Below, in pieces: positions 53,167 to 61,203 of a stretch of DNA of 64,000 nt; position 1 is the first letter of the stretch, and the number at the start of each line of letters is the position of its first letter. This DNA comes from Porphyromonas vaginalis. GTDB taxonomy: Bacteria > Bacteroidota > Bacteroidia > Bacteroidales > Porphyromonadaceae. The notes beneath the pieces are model-generated. The model had not been told where the DNA came from. It ran no database searches and was given only the letters and a program-made list of their open reading frames with translations. The DNA is taken from the NCBI RefSeq assembly GCF_958301595.1, contig NZ_CATQJU010000001.1, positions 1,054,001-1,118,000 of the forward strand, in the 5' to 3' direction. A program made the position numbers and the translations under genes.

Positions 53167-54006
53167 ATGCTACTAGATACGAGTAGTACACAGGTCTTTT
53201 ACGCCTTTCTGATTACCCTCTGGGCGGGTCTCTCTACCGGCATCGGGAGTGCTCTGATCTTCTTTACCAAGCGCACCAACCGCATCTTCCTATCGGTCTC
53301 GCTGGGCTTTTCGGCGGGCGTGATGGTCTATGTCTCTTTTGTGGAGCTCTTTCGCTCTGCCGAGACGACGATGACGCCGTTCTATGGAGAGCGACTGGCG
53401 ACGCTCTATGCTACGCTCGCTTTCTTTGCGGGGGTAGCGCTGATTGGTGTCATTGACCGGCTGATTCCGGAGGCGGAAAACCCTCACGAGCTGCCAGACC
53501 AGAGTGCTGTGCGAAGCCTTCAGAATGAACCCGCCCAAACAACTACCGCGCACGAGCAGAGCCTGCTACGTACCGGCATGGTCACGGCGATAGTTCTGGC
53601 GATCCACAACTTCCCCGAGGGTATGGTCACCTTTATGTCTGCGCTGACTGATCTCTCGTTGGCACTGCCGATAGCTATCGCTATTGCGCTGCACAACATC
53701 CCGGAGGGTATCTCGGTCGCTATCCCTATCTACCACGCTACGGGCAATAAGCGCAAAGCTTTCTTTCTCTCGCTCGCATCGGGTCTAGCTGAGCCTATTG
53801 GCGGACTGCTGGGCTTCTTGCTCTTGCGTCCTTTCCTGACCCCGACGGTGATGGGCTGTTGCTTTGCGATGATTGCGGGCATTATGGTGTACATCTCCTT
53901 TGACGAATTGCTCCCAGCTGCGGAGCGGTTTGGTCACCACCATACGGCACTCTACGGGCTCATCGGGGGTATGGCGTTTATGGCACTCAGCCTGTTGCTG
54001 CTCTAG
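53167..54006 (+). CDS. zupT: ZIP-family zinc transporter (ZupT-like)
   Basis: This gene encodes 279 residues with eight predicted helices. The metal-binding motifs of the family lie in helix 4 (AIHNFPEGMVTF) and helix 5 (ALHNIPEGISVA). A shorter cytosolic loop (~100-135) with an acidic start precedes helix 4. It imports zinc or other divalent metals across the inner membrane. The position directly after corA suggests co-transcription; no Zur or Fur-like operator was recognised. It is longer than E. coli ZupT by about 20 residues, in the loop. Confidence 0.92.
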   Translation: MLLDTSSTQVFYAFLITLWAGLSTGIGSALIFFTKRTNRIFLSVSLGFSAGVMVYVSFVELFRSAETTMTPFYGERLATLYATLAFFAGVALIGVIDRLIPEAENPHELPDQSAVRSLQNEPAQTTTAHEQSLLRTGMVTAIVLAIHNFPEGMVTFMSALTDLSLALPIAIAIALHNIPEGISVAIPIYHATGNKRKAFFLSLASGLAEPIGGLLGFLLLRPFLTPTVMGCCFAMIAGIMVYISFDELLPAAERFGHHHTALYGLIGGMAFMALSLLLL

Positions 54007-54038
54007 CTGTTGGCTGTTAGCTGTTGGCTGTTGGCTAG
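54004..54038. repeat. Heptanucleotide array (5 x 7 bp)
   Basis: TAGCTGT, TGGCTGT, TAGCTGT, TGGCTGT, TGGCTAG starts at the zupT stop codon. Confidence 0.85.
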
Positions 54039-54043
54039 TGGTT

Positions 54044-54149
54044 CGTGTAACCCGCTGTAGGGGCGGACCTGCGTGTCCGCCCACAAGGCATACAGCACTT
54101 CAACGGGGACGGGCGGACACATAGGTCCGCCCCTACAAAGGGTTACTCG
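54044..54149. repeat. MITE-like palindromic element (family A), full copy
   Basis: It runs from CGTGTAACCCGCTGTAGGGG to CCCCTACAAAGGGTTACTCG, with inner GGCGGACC/GGTCCGCC palindromes. Its reverse complement closely matches 11607-11690. Confidence 0.8.
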
Positions 54150-54152
54150 TTT

Positions 54153-54215
54153 CTCTAACCTCTAATTTCTAATCTCTAATCTCTAATTTCTAATCTCTAA
54201 CTTCTAGCTTCTATC
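54153..54215. repeat. Heptanucleotide array (9 x 7 bp) upstream of the aspS promoter
   Basis: CTCTAAC, CTCTAAT, TTCTAAT, CTCTAAT, CTCTAAT, TTCTAAT, CTCTAAC, TTCTAGC, TTCTATC in exact phase, ending 21 bp before the -7 box. Confidence 0.88.
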
Positions 54216-54236
54216 CTCGATGTGCTTGTTTTTGTG

Positions 54237-54244
54237 TACTTTTG
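54237..54244 (+). promoter_or_regulatory. -7 box of aspS promoter
   Basis: TACTTTTG fits TAnnTTTG; about 75 nt of leader would follow. Confidence 0.6.
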
Positions 54245-54324
54245 TGCTAGTGGAGGCTGGCGCATAGTGTATCGGTCTCTGCGAGACAAAAAAAGATAGA
54301 TATAGAAATAGGTAGCATCAGATT

Positions 54325-56067
54325 ATGTACAGAACGCATACGTGTGGAGCTCTGCGTGCCTCTGACGAGGGACAGCAGGTGACGCTCGCGGGTTGGGTCG
54401 CTAAGATTCGTCGCATGGGAGCTATGACCTTCCTCGACTTACGTGATAGATATGGCATTACGCAGATCTTCTTTGATGAGTCGCATCAGGGGCTCCTCAG
54501 TGAGGTGGGGCGTGAGTGGGTGCTAGCGGTGACGGGTACCGTACGCCTGCGCAGTAGTGTCAATGAGAAGATCCCCACGGGACAGATCGAGATCCTCGCA
54601 GATCGTATGGAGGTACTGAATCGTGCCGACACGCCTCCCTTTACGATCGAGGATGTGAGTGACGGTGGCGATGACCTGCGTATGAAGTACCGCTACCTAG
54701 ACCTGCGTCGTAGACCGGTGCTGAGCAATATAGAGCTACGTCACCGTATGACGATGGAGACGCGACGCTATCTCGACGGGCTCCACTTCCTAGAGATCGA
54801 GACACCGATGCTGATCGGCTCGACACCCGAGGGTGCGCGAGACTTTGTGGTGCCTAGTCGTATGAACCCAGGGCAGTTTTACGCATTGCCTCAGTCGCCA
54901 CAGACCTTCAAGCAGCTACTGATGGTCGCGGGCATGGATCGCTACTTCCAGATCGTGAAGTGCTTTAGAGATGAGGATCTACGTGCCGATCGTCAGCCAG
55001 AGTTTACGCAGATAGACTGCGAGATGAGCTTCGTGGAGCAGGACGACATTTTGAGCACCTTCGAGGGGCTGGCAAAGCATCTCTTTAAGGAGATCCGTGG
55101 CATTGACCTCCCCACGCCACTACGACGCATGACTTGGTACGAGGCTATGGATCGCTATGGTAGCGACAAACCCGATCTGCGCTTCGGGATGGAGATCGCA
55201 GAGGTGACGGAGACGATACAGGGGCATGGCTTTGGCGTAGTTGATGATGCTAAGTACATTGGTGCTATCGTGGTCACGGGCAAGGCGGACTACACACGTA
55301 AGCAGATCGACCAGCTGACCGACTTTGTCAAGCGTCCACAGGTGGGTGCCAAGGGATTGCTCTGGCTACGCTATCAGCCTGATGGAACGATGAAGAGTAG
55401 CTTCGACAAGTTCCTCGATGCTGACCAACTCAAAGCTCTGGCCGATAAGCTGTCTATGCAGCCTGGCGACATAGCCTTCCTGATCTCTGGGGACAAGCGT
55501 CCAGCACAGAAGCAGCTGGGCACGCTACGTCTACACGTTGCCTCTGAGCTGGGCCTGATGAAGCCGGGGCACTATGAGTGTCTCTGGGTGGTCGACTTCC
55601 CGCTACTCGAGTGGGACGAGGAGACGCAACGCTACTATGCGATGCACCACCCCTTTACGGCTCCAAAGCCTGAGGATCAGGATCGTCTCGAGAGCGACCC
55701 TGGTAGCGTCCGTGCGGATGCTTACGACATGGTGATCAATGGTGTCGAGGTCGGCGGTGGCTCTATCCGTATCCACGATGCGGAGCTACAGGCGCGTGTC
55801 TTTGCGGCACTAGGCTTTACGAAGGAGCGTGCCGAGGAGCAGTTTGGTTTCTTGATGAATGCCTTTAAGTATGGTGCACCTCCTCACGGTGGTATCGCCT
55901 TCGGACTGGATCGCTGGGTATCGCTCATGGCGGAGCTGGACTCGATACGTGACTGTATCGCCTTCCCGAAGAACAATTCGGGCCGTGATGTGATGATCGA
56001 TGCGCCTGCACGACTAGATCCCGAGCAGCTCGACGAGCTACACCTGACTGTGCGGGAGACACTATAA
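54325..56067 (+). CDS. aspS: Aspartyl-tRNA synthetase
   Basis: This is a 580-residue class IIb synthetase of the bacterial type. It has an N-terminal OB-fold ([21 protein letters not shown]), motif 1 around [20 protein letters not shown], motif 2 with [19 protein letters not shown], the bacterial GAD insertion (~290-410), and motif 3 [17 protein letters not shown]. The length is typical. It leads a gene run with short gaps that extends to purD (15, 12, ~80-125, 43 and 28 bp, then an overlap). Confidence 0.97.
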   Translation: MYRTHTCGALRASDEGQQVTLAGWVAKIRRMGAMTFLDLRDRYGITQIFFDESHQGLLSEVGREWVLAVTGTVRLRSSVNEKIPTGQIEILADRMEVLNRADTPPFTIEDVSDGGDDLRMKYRYLDLRRRPVLSNIELRHRMTMETRRYLDGLHFLEIETPMLIGSTPEGARDFVVPSRMNPGQFYALPQSPQTFKQLLMVAGMDRYFQIVKCFRDEDLRADRQPEFTQIDCEMSFVEQDDILSTFEGLAKHLFKEIRGIDLPTPLRRMTWYEAMDRYGSDKPDLRFGMEIAEVTETIQGHGFGVVDDAKYIGAIVVTGKADYTRKQIDQLTDFVKRPQVGAKGLLWLRYQPDGTMKSSFDKFLDADQLKALADKLSMQPGDIAFLISGDKRPAQKQLGTLRLHVASELGLMKPGHYECLWVVDFPLLEWDEETQRYYAMHHPFTAPKPEDQDRLESDPGSVRADAYDMVINGVEVGGGSIRIHDAELQARVFAALGFTKERAEEQFGFLMNAFKYGAPPHGGIAFGLDRWVSLMAELDSIRDCIAFPKNNSGRDVMIDAPARLDPEQLDELHLTVRETL

Positions 56068-56082
56068 TATATAGGAGTCCTT

Positions 56083-57195
56083 ATGGTCACGATAGGAGAT
56101 GTAGTTCGTACGGTAGAGGCGTGCTATCCGCTGAGCTATCAGGAGAGCTACGACAACTCGGGTCTTCAGGTGGGTGATGTGACGCAGCCGCTGCGTGGTA
56201 TCATGCTGGCTGTGGAGACGACCGAGGCGGTACTCGAGGAGTGCCTGCAGCGTGGGTGCAACCTGCTCATATCGCATCATCCGATCCTCTTTCGAGGGCT
56301 TAAGCGGATCACGCCCGCGACTTACCAGGAGCGTTGCGTGGCTTTTGCCTTGAGAAACAATATCGCTATCTACGCCTGTCATACTTCGGCAGACAATGAG
56401 ATGACGCAAGGCGTGAATCACTATCTGGCCAACCTGATCGGTCTCAAGCGTGAGGGTAGGCGACCGATGATGCCTCAGCGAGGCCGCTTCTACAAGTTGC
56501 AGACTTTCATCCCGCACAGTCATGCCGATGCGCTACGCACTGCATACGAGGAGGCGGGCATTGGCTCCCTGGGTGGTTATACCGGCTGTAGTTATAGTTG
56601 CTCGGGGGTAGGGCGCTTCCGCCCAGGAGCTGAGACGCATCCGACCATTGGTACACATGGCTCTATGGAGGCGGTCGAGGAGGAGATGATCTCCGTGCTC
56701 GTGCCACAGGAGCGACTCTCGCAAGCCCTCACGACACTCGTAGCGTCGCATCCCTATGAAGTGCCAGCCTACGAGGTAATCCCGATCGTGATGGATCACC
56801 CGACGAGTGGGTTAGGGGTCATAGGCGAACTGCCTAGTGCGCTGACGCCGCAGGAGCTGCTAGAGCATCTATCTACGCTGCCAGCCGTGGAGCGCATCGC
56901 CTACTCAAATCCCCCCACGCAACCGATCCGCCGCATAGCACTCTGTGGAGGCAGTGGCGGTGGTCACGAGTTCATCGGAGAGGCTATGCGCTCAGGCGCA
57001 GAGGTCTATATCACAGGTGAGGCCAAGTACAACGATTATCTTGACGTGCAGGGGCGTCTCTGGCTGATCACGCTAGGGCACTTCGAGAGTGAGCACTGCA
57101 CACGCACCATGCTCTATGATGCATTGTCGGATAAATATCGTAACTTTGTCATCCATACGTCAGATGCTGACACCAATCCTATTCACTATTTCTAA
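56083..57195 (+). CDS. Nif3-like dinuclear metal-centre protein with central CutA-like insert
   Basis: This gene encodes 370 residues. The N-terminal part has the metal-site motifs DNSGLQVGD, LLISHHPILFRGL and ACHTSADN. The insert (~135-245, RFYKLQTFIPHSHADALRTA... ASHPYEVPAYEV) is the CutA/PII-like domain found in long family members. The C-terminal part has the second metal site, AEVYITGEAKYNDYLD and ITLGHFESEH. The family is universal, but its reaction is debated (a GTP cyclohydrolase 1 type 2 label is common in databases, without firm proof). It is paired with the zinc-ribbon gene that follows, a known Bacteroidota arrangement. Confidence 0.92.
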   Translation: MVTIGDVVRTVEACYPLSYQESYDNSGLQVGDVTQPLRGIMLAVETTEAVLEECLQRGCNLLISHHPILFRGLKRITPATYQERCVAFALRNNIAIYACHTSADNEMTQGVNHYLANLIGLKREGRRPMMPQRGRFYKLQTFIPHSHADALRTAYEEAGIGSLGGYTGCSYSCSGVGRFRPGAETHPTIGTHGSMEAVEEEMISVLVPQERLSQALTTLVASHPYEVPAYEVIPIVMDHPTSGLGVIGELPSALTPQELLEHLSTLPAVERIAYSNPPTQPIRRIALCGGSGGGHEFIGEAMRSGAEVYITGEAKYNDYLDVQGRLWLITLGHFESEHCTRTMLYDALSDKYRNFVIHTSDADTNPIHYF

Positions 57196-57207
57196 GCAAT
57201 ACCATCT

Positions 57208-58098
57208 ATGAGCATTAATACAACGACCCACGAAGTAGCCGAGCGTAGTATCCGGGAGAAGCTCATCGCCCTCAAGCGTCTACAGGAGACGCTCACCAGT
57301 ATTGACAAGATCAAACTACTACGAGGCGAGCTACCCCAAGCTATCGAAGATCTAGCGGACGAAATCGAGGGACTGAAGACACGCTTAGAGAAGTACAACG
57401 CTGCTGCCAAAAAGCTCTCACAGTCGGTCAGTGGTGAGAATCAAAAGATCGCTACGGCAACCGATAAGCTCGAGGCACTCAAGGAGCAGCTTAATGCGGT
57501 GAGTAACAACCGCGAGTATGAGCACTTGTCGCGCGAGATCGAGTTTCAGGATCTTGAGATACAGCTCGCTCAGAAGCATATCCGTGAGTTCAACGCAGAG
57601 CTACAAGGCCGCAAGGATGACATCGCCAAGCTCCAAGAGCGTATCAAGGAGCGTGAGGAGGATCATCAGGCTAAGAGTGAGGAGCTGGAGCAGATCATTG
57701 CCGAGACGCGCATCGAGGAGGAGCAGCTCCGTGATCGTGCTAACGAGCTGGAAGCGCAGATCGATGAGCGCATCCTCAAGGCATTCCAACGTCTACGCAA
57801 GGGCGCTTCCAATGGACTGGCAGTCGTGCCTGTAGAGCGTGAGGCGTGCGGTGGTTGCTTTAACCACATTCCGCCACAGCGTCAGCTAGAGGTCAAGCTA
57901 CACAACAAGGTCATCGTCTGCGAGTACTGCGGACGTGTACTCATCGACCCAGACATTGAGGAGGAGCCAGTAGAGGAGACGACCGAGGCAAAGGCCGACA
58001 CAAAGAAGAAGGAGACCAAGAAGACTACGGCTACTAAGAAGACCGCCTCTAAGAGTACCAAGAAGGCTGACGCTAGCAAGGATAGCGAGGACAAGTAA
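57208..58098 (+). CDS. Coiled-coil zinc-ribbon protein
   Basis: This gene encodes 296 residues. Residues ~10-195 are a long charged antiparallel coiled coil (for example LERYNAAAKKLSQSV-like and KLQERIKEREEDHQAKSEELEQ). A four-cysteine zinc ribbon follows: ACGGCFNHIPPQ and VCEYCGRVLIDP (~210-245). The tail (~250-296) is a low-complexity Lys/Thr/Ala stretch. The family is widespread next to Nif3-like genes. It may bind nucleic acid or act as a chaperone-like factor; no activity is established that I know of. Confidence 0.9.
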   Translation: MSINTTTHEVAERSIREKLIALKRLQETLTSIDKIKLLRGELPQAIEDLADEIEGLKTRLEKYNAAAKKLSQSVSGENQKIATATDKLEALKEQLNAVSNNREYEHLSREIEFQDLEIQLAQKHIREFNAELQGRKDDIAKLQERIKEREEDHQAKSEELEQIIAETRIEEEQLRDRANELEAQIDERILKAFQRLRKGASNGLAVVPVEREACGGCFNHIPPQRQLEVKLHNKVIVCEYCGRVLIDPDIEEEPVEETTEAKADTKKKETKKTTATKKTASKSTKKADASKDSEDK

Positions 58099-58222
58099 AT
58101 CTCTTCCTTCCAGCGATGAGTCTTTTCGGACGGTTTGTCGCTCTTCTCTCCCTTTACGACATTCACTCCCTCGCACTGTGTCTCAGCGACGTACGCTACT
58201 CAATCATGCTTTGGTGCATCAG

Positions 58223-59662
58223 ATGCGTCGCACGATCGAGCAGTATGAGCTGCTAGACCGAAAGAGCCAGCGAGTGGTCATCATAGCCCTCAGCGGAGGT
58301 GCCGACTCGACGGCACTTCTGTGGGGGCTTTTGTTATTAGGGTACCGCTGTGTGGCGGCGCATTGCAACTTTCATCTGCGAGGCCCAGAGAGTGATCGTG
58401 ACGAGGCGTTTGTCACAGAGCTTTGTGAGCAGCTGGAGGTGCCCCTAGAGCGTGCCTCCTTTGACACTTATGGCTATGTGGCTACGCACAAAGGGGTGAG
58501 CGTAGAGATGGCGGCGCGGAAGCTGAGGTACGACTTCTTCGATGAGCTATATGCGCGGTATGATGCGCAGAGCATCGCTCTCGGGCATCACCTAGAGGAC
58601 AATGTGGAGCAGCTCCTGATCAACCTCTCCCAAGGGGCAGGCGTACGAGGACTGCGGGGTATGCTCCCAATTCGTGAGGAGGGGAAGTATATTCGTCCGC
58701 TCATAGACACGCCGCCTCGACTTATCTATGACTTCTTGCGCATTGCCGAGCAGCCTTTTGTGAGGGACTCGACGAATGCGGACACAACTATACGGCGCAA
58801 CTTCGTCCGGCATACGTTGCGTCCGCTCTTTGACCAGCTCAACCCCTCCTTTGACCAGGCGGTCGCCTCGACGATTCACATCTTGCGAGACTTGGAGCAA
58901 CTGCAAGACTATTATATAAGGAGTACCCTCCCCGCAGACTCCACTCAGCCGCTAGAGATCGCATGGCTCCGTCAGCAGATAGCACCGCTCGCACTCCTCT
59001 ACAGCTACTTCGCAGCGATCGACTGCGATCGCCTAGTATTACAGCAACTCCTGATGGACTGCACCAAGTCTGAGCGTGTCGACAGCTATGCTCGCTATGA
59101 GGGTCGCGGGGGCATCATCGAGCGTTATCGTGGCTATCTGATAGGCACGACCAGTGAGACCCTGGCGCGTCTGGAGCAGGCGACCAACTTTTGCCTAGAG
59201 CTGCCGGCTATCGAGAGCTGGCCAGCGGGAGCTGTGCTGGATCACCCGCTAGGATCGGTAACGATAGCGGTACACGACTGCTCGGAGACGCCACCGCCTG
59301 CGATTAGGACGCTCACGCCTTACAGCTATTTGGTCGACTACGACCAGCTTCGAGCGGCAACGCCTCAACTACAGTTCAGAGCCTCTACCGATGGCGAGCA
59401 ATGGATCGCCCCGTTGGGCATGAAAGGGCGCAAGCCTCTAGCGAAGCTCCTACGCGACGCTAAGGTGCTCCCCTCACGTAGAGCGGCCACAATGCAACTC
59501 ATCGACCACCATACGGATGCCACGCTGTGGCTGGTTGGTGTGTGTCGCAGTGCTGACTACCAGCTCACGCCACAGACTCGTCGCTGGGCGCAGATCACCT
59601 TCTCTCTTACATTATCAGATCCCTTTGATGAGTGCACGAAGCCACATACAGTAGCTCGTTAG
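58223..59662 (+). CDS. tilS: tRNA(Ile)-lysidine synthetase
   Basis: The enzyme changes C34 to lysidine in tRNA-Ile(CAU), so that it reads AUA codons. The PP-loop ATPase motif is ALSGGADSTALLWGL, about 22 residues from the ATG at 58223. Upstream in-frame GTG codons (58178, 58214) are alternatives; I chose 58223 because it gives the usual spacing to the PP-loop. Further blocks are AAHCNFHLRGPESDRDE, LGHHLEDNVEQLLINLSQGAG and DSTNADTTIRRNFVRHTLRP, then a C-terminal tRNA-binding domain with KGRKPLAKLLRDAKVLPSRR. Length about 479 residues. Confidence 0.93.
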   Translation: MRRTIEQYELLDRKSQRVVIIALSGGADSTALLWGLLLLGYRCVAAHCNFHLRGPESDRDEAFVTELCEQLEVPLERASFDTYGYVATHKGVSVEMAARKLRYDFFDELYARYDAQSIALGHHLEDNVEQLLINLSQGAGVRGLRGMLPIREEGKYIRPLIDTPPRLIYDFLRIAEQPFVRDSTNADTTIRRNFVRHTLRPLFDQLNPSFDQAVASTIHILRDLEQLQDYYIRSTLPADSTQPLEIAWLRQQIAPLALLYSYFAAIDCDRLVLQQLLMDCTKSERVDSYARYEGRGGIIERYRGYLIGTTSETLARLEQATNFCLELPAIESWPAGAVLDHPLGSVTIAVHDCSETPPPAIRTLTPYSYLVDYDQLRAATPQLQFRASTDGEQWIAPLGMKGRKPLAKLLRDAKVLPSRRAATMQLIDHHTDATLWLVGVCRSADYQLTPQTRRWAQITFSLTLSDPFDECTKPHTVAR

Positions 59663-59705
59663 CCGTTTATTTTGTACTTTTACAGCTAGAATCGACTTAT
59701 AAAGC

Positions 59706-61175
59706 ATGACGAAGACCTTTCCCATGATCGCCAAGACGCTCCCTGGGCTGGAGCCAGTACTGGAACAAGAATTGACAGCCCTCGGTGCGAACAATATACA
59801 GATAGGACGTCGCATGGTCTCTTACGAAGGAGATCTCAAGATGCTCTACAAGTCCAATCTGTACCTCCGCACAGCACTTAAGGTGCTGAGACCTATCTAT
59901 GAGTTTGACGCGGAGGATATCGACATCCTCTACACGACGCTGCTAAACTTCGACTGGAGCCAGTGGCTTACGGCCGATATGACCTTTGCGGTCGATGCGG
60001 TGGTCTACTCATCGACCTTCAAGCATAGTCGCTACGTCGTCTATAAGACGAAAGACGCTATCGTCGATTACTTTAGAGAGCAAACGGGAGGCACGAAGCG
60101 TCCCTCGGTCAAGCTCTCCAACCCGCAGCTGATCTTCCACCTACATATTGCGGAGCAGCATGTGACGCTCTGTCTAGACTCTTCGGGTGAGAGCCTCCAC
60201 AAGCGGGGCTATCGTATGGAGCAGGATCGTGCTCCTATCAACGAGGTGCTGGCAGCGGGTATCCTACTCAAGGCGGGCTGGCACGGGCAGTGCGATCTGA
60301 TGGATCCTTTCTGCGGGTCGGGCACCTTCCTCGTGGAGGCTGCGCTGATCGCTACGGGTACGCCTCCAGGCATCTATCGTGAGAGCTACCCCTTCGAGCG
60401 GTGGCCAGACTTCGACAGTGAGCTCTGCAGTGAGGTGTACAATGACGACTCGACGGAGCGCTCCTTTGACTACCACATCTACGGCTCCGACCTCTCGCCT
60501 CAAGCCATTGCCAAGGCTAAGCGCAACGTCACTCGATCGGGTATGTCTCGCTACATAGATCTCTCGGTAGGCGACTTTGCTGATCAGCATCTGCCACACC
60601 CCGAGGCGGAGACAGATCCTAAGTGTCTGCTTGTGATGAACCCGCCTTACGGGGAGCGTCTCTCAGACTACGACCTCGAGCAGCTCTATAGTATGATCGG
60701 TCGTACGCTCAAGTTCCAGTTCGCCGGAGCTCAGGCGTGGATCATCGCTCATCAGGTAGAGCACTTTCACGCGATCGGGCTCAAGCACGATCTGCGCGAG
60801 GAGCTGTACAATGGATCGCTGCCTTGCGAGTTGCGTGGCTATACGCTCTTTGAGGGCAAGCACAAGGAGTACAAAGAGCAGATCGCTCAGCGTGAAGAGA
60901 CTCCCCAGCGGAGAGAGCGTGGCGAAGCGTTTCACCGTGGCAAAGGGCAAGATGCTCACAGACCTCGGGCAGCCTACGACAAGCCGGCCTACAGCAAGGG
61001 ACGTGGTGGCAAACCTTACGACAAACCTTACGACAGGCCTGCACATCGTGGCACACAGCGCACGAAAGGGCCACACCCTGCTGGCTCCTCTAGCTCTGGC
61101 TACAAGGCCAATATCCAAACCTTCGGCAGCGATGAGACATTCGTCCATAAGACTGAAGCAAACGACAACGAATAA
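59706..61175 (+). CDS. THUMP-domain class I RNA methyltransferase (RlmL N-terminal-half/YpsC type)
   Basis: This gene encodes 489 residues. The N-terminal ferredoxin-like/THUMP region (~1-165) binds RNA. A Rossmann methyltransferase follows, with the SAM motif LMDPFCGSGTFLVEAALIA (~199-217) and the catalytic LLVMNPPYGERLSD (NPPY), as in m2G methyltransferases acting on 23S rRNA. The last ~100 residues are a basic, Gly/Arg/Lys/Tyr-rich tail with short repeats of the YDKP type (KPYDKPYDRPAHRG), probably disordered and RNA-binding. The exact target nucleotide is not certain. Confidence 0.9.
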   Translation: MTKTFPMIAKTLPGLEPVLEQELTALGANNIQIGRRMVSYEGDLKMLYKSNLYLRTALKVLRPIYEFDAEDIDILYTTLLNFDWSQWLTADMTFAVDAVVYSSTFKHSRYVVYKTKDAIVDYFREQTGGTKRPSVKLSNPQLIFHLHIAEQHVTLCLDSSGESLHKRGYRMEQDRAPINEVLAAGILLKAGWHGQCDLMDPFCGSGTFLVEAALIATGTPPGIYRESYPFERWPDFDSELCSEVYNDDSTERSFDYHIYGSDLSPQAIAKAKRNVTRSGMSRYIDLSVGDFADQHLPHPEAETDPKCLLVMNPPYGERLSDYDLEQLYSMIGRTLKFQFAGAQAWIIAHQVEHFHAIGLKHDLREELYNGSLPCELRGYTLFEGKHKEYKEQIAQREETPQRRERGEAFHRGKGQDAHRPRAAYDKPAYSKGRGGKPYDKPYDRPAHRGTQRTKGPHPAGSSSSGYKANIQTFGSDETFVHKTEANDNE

Positions 61176-61203
61176 GTAACATCTATCACTCCATACCGAT
61201 CCT

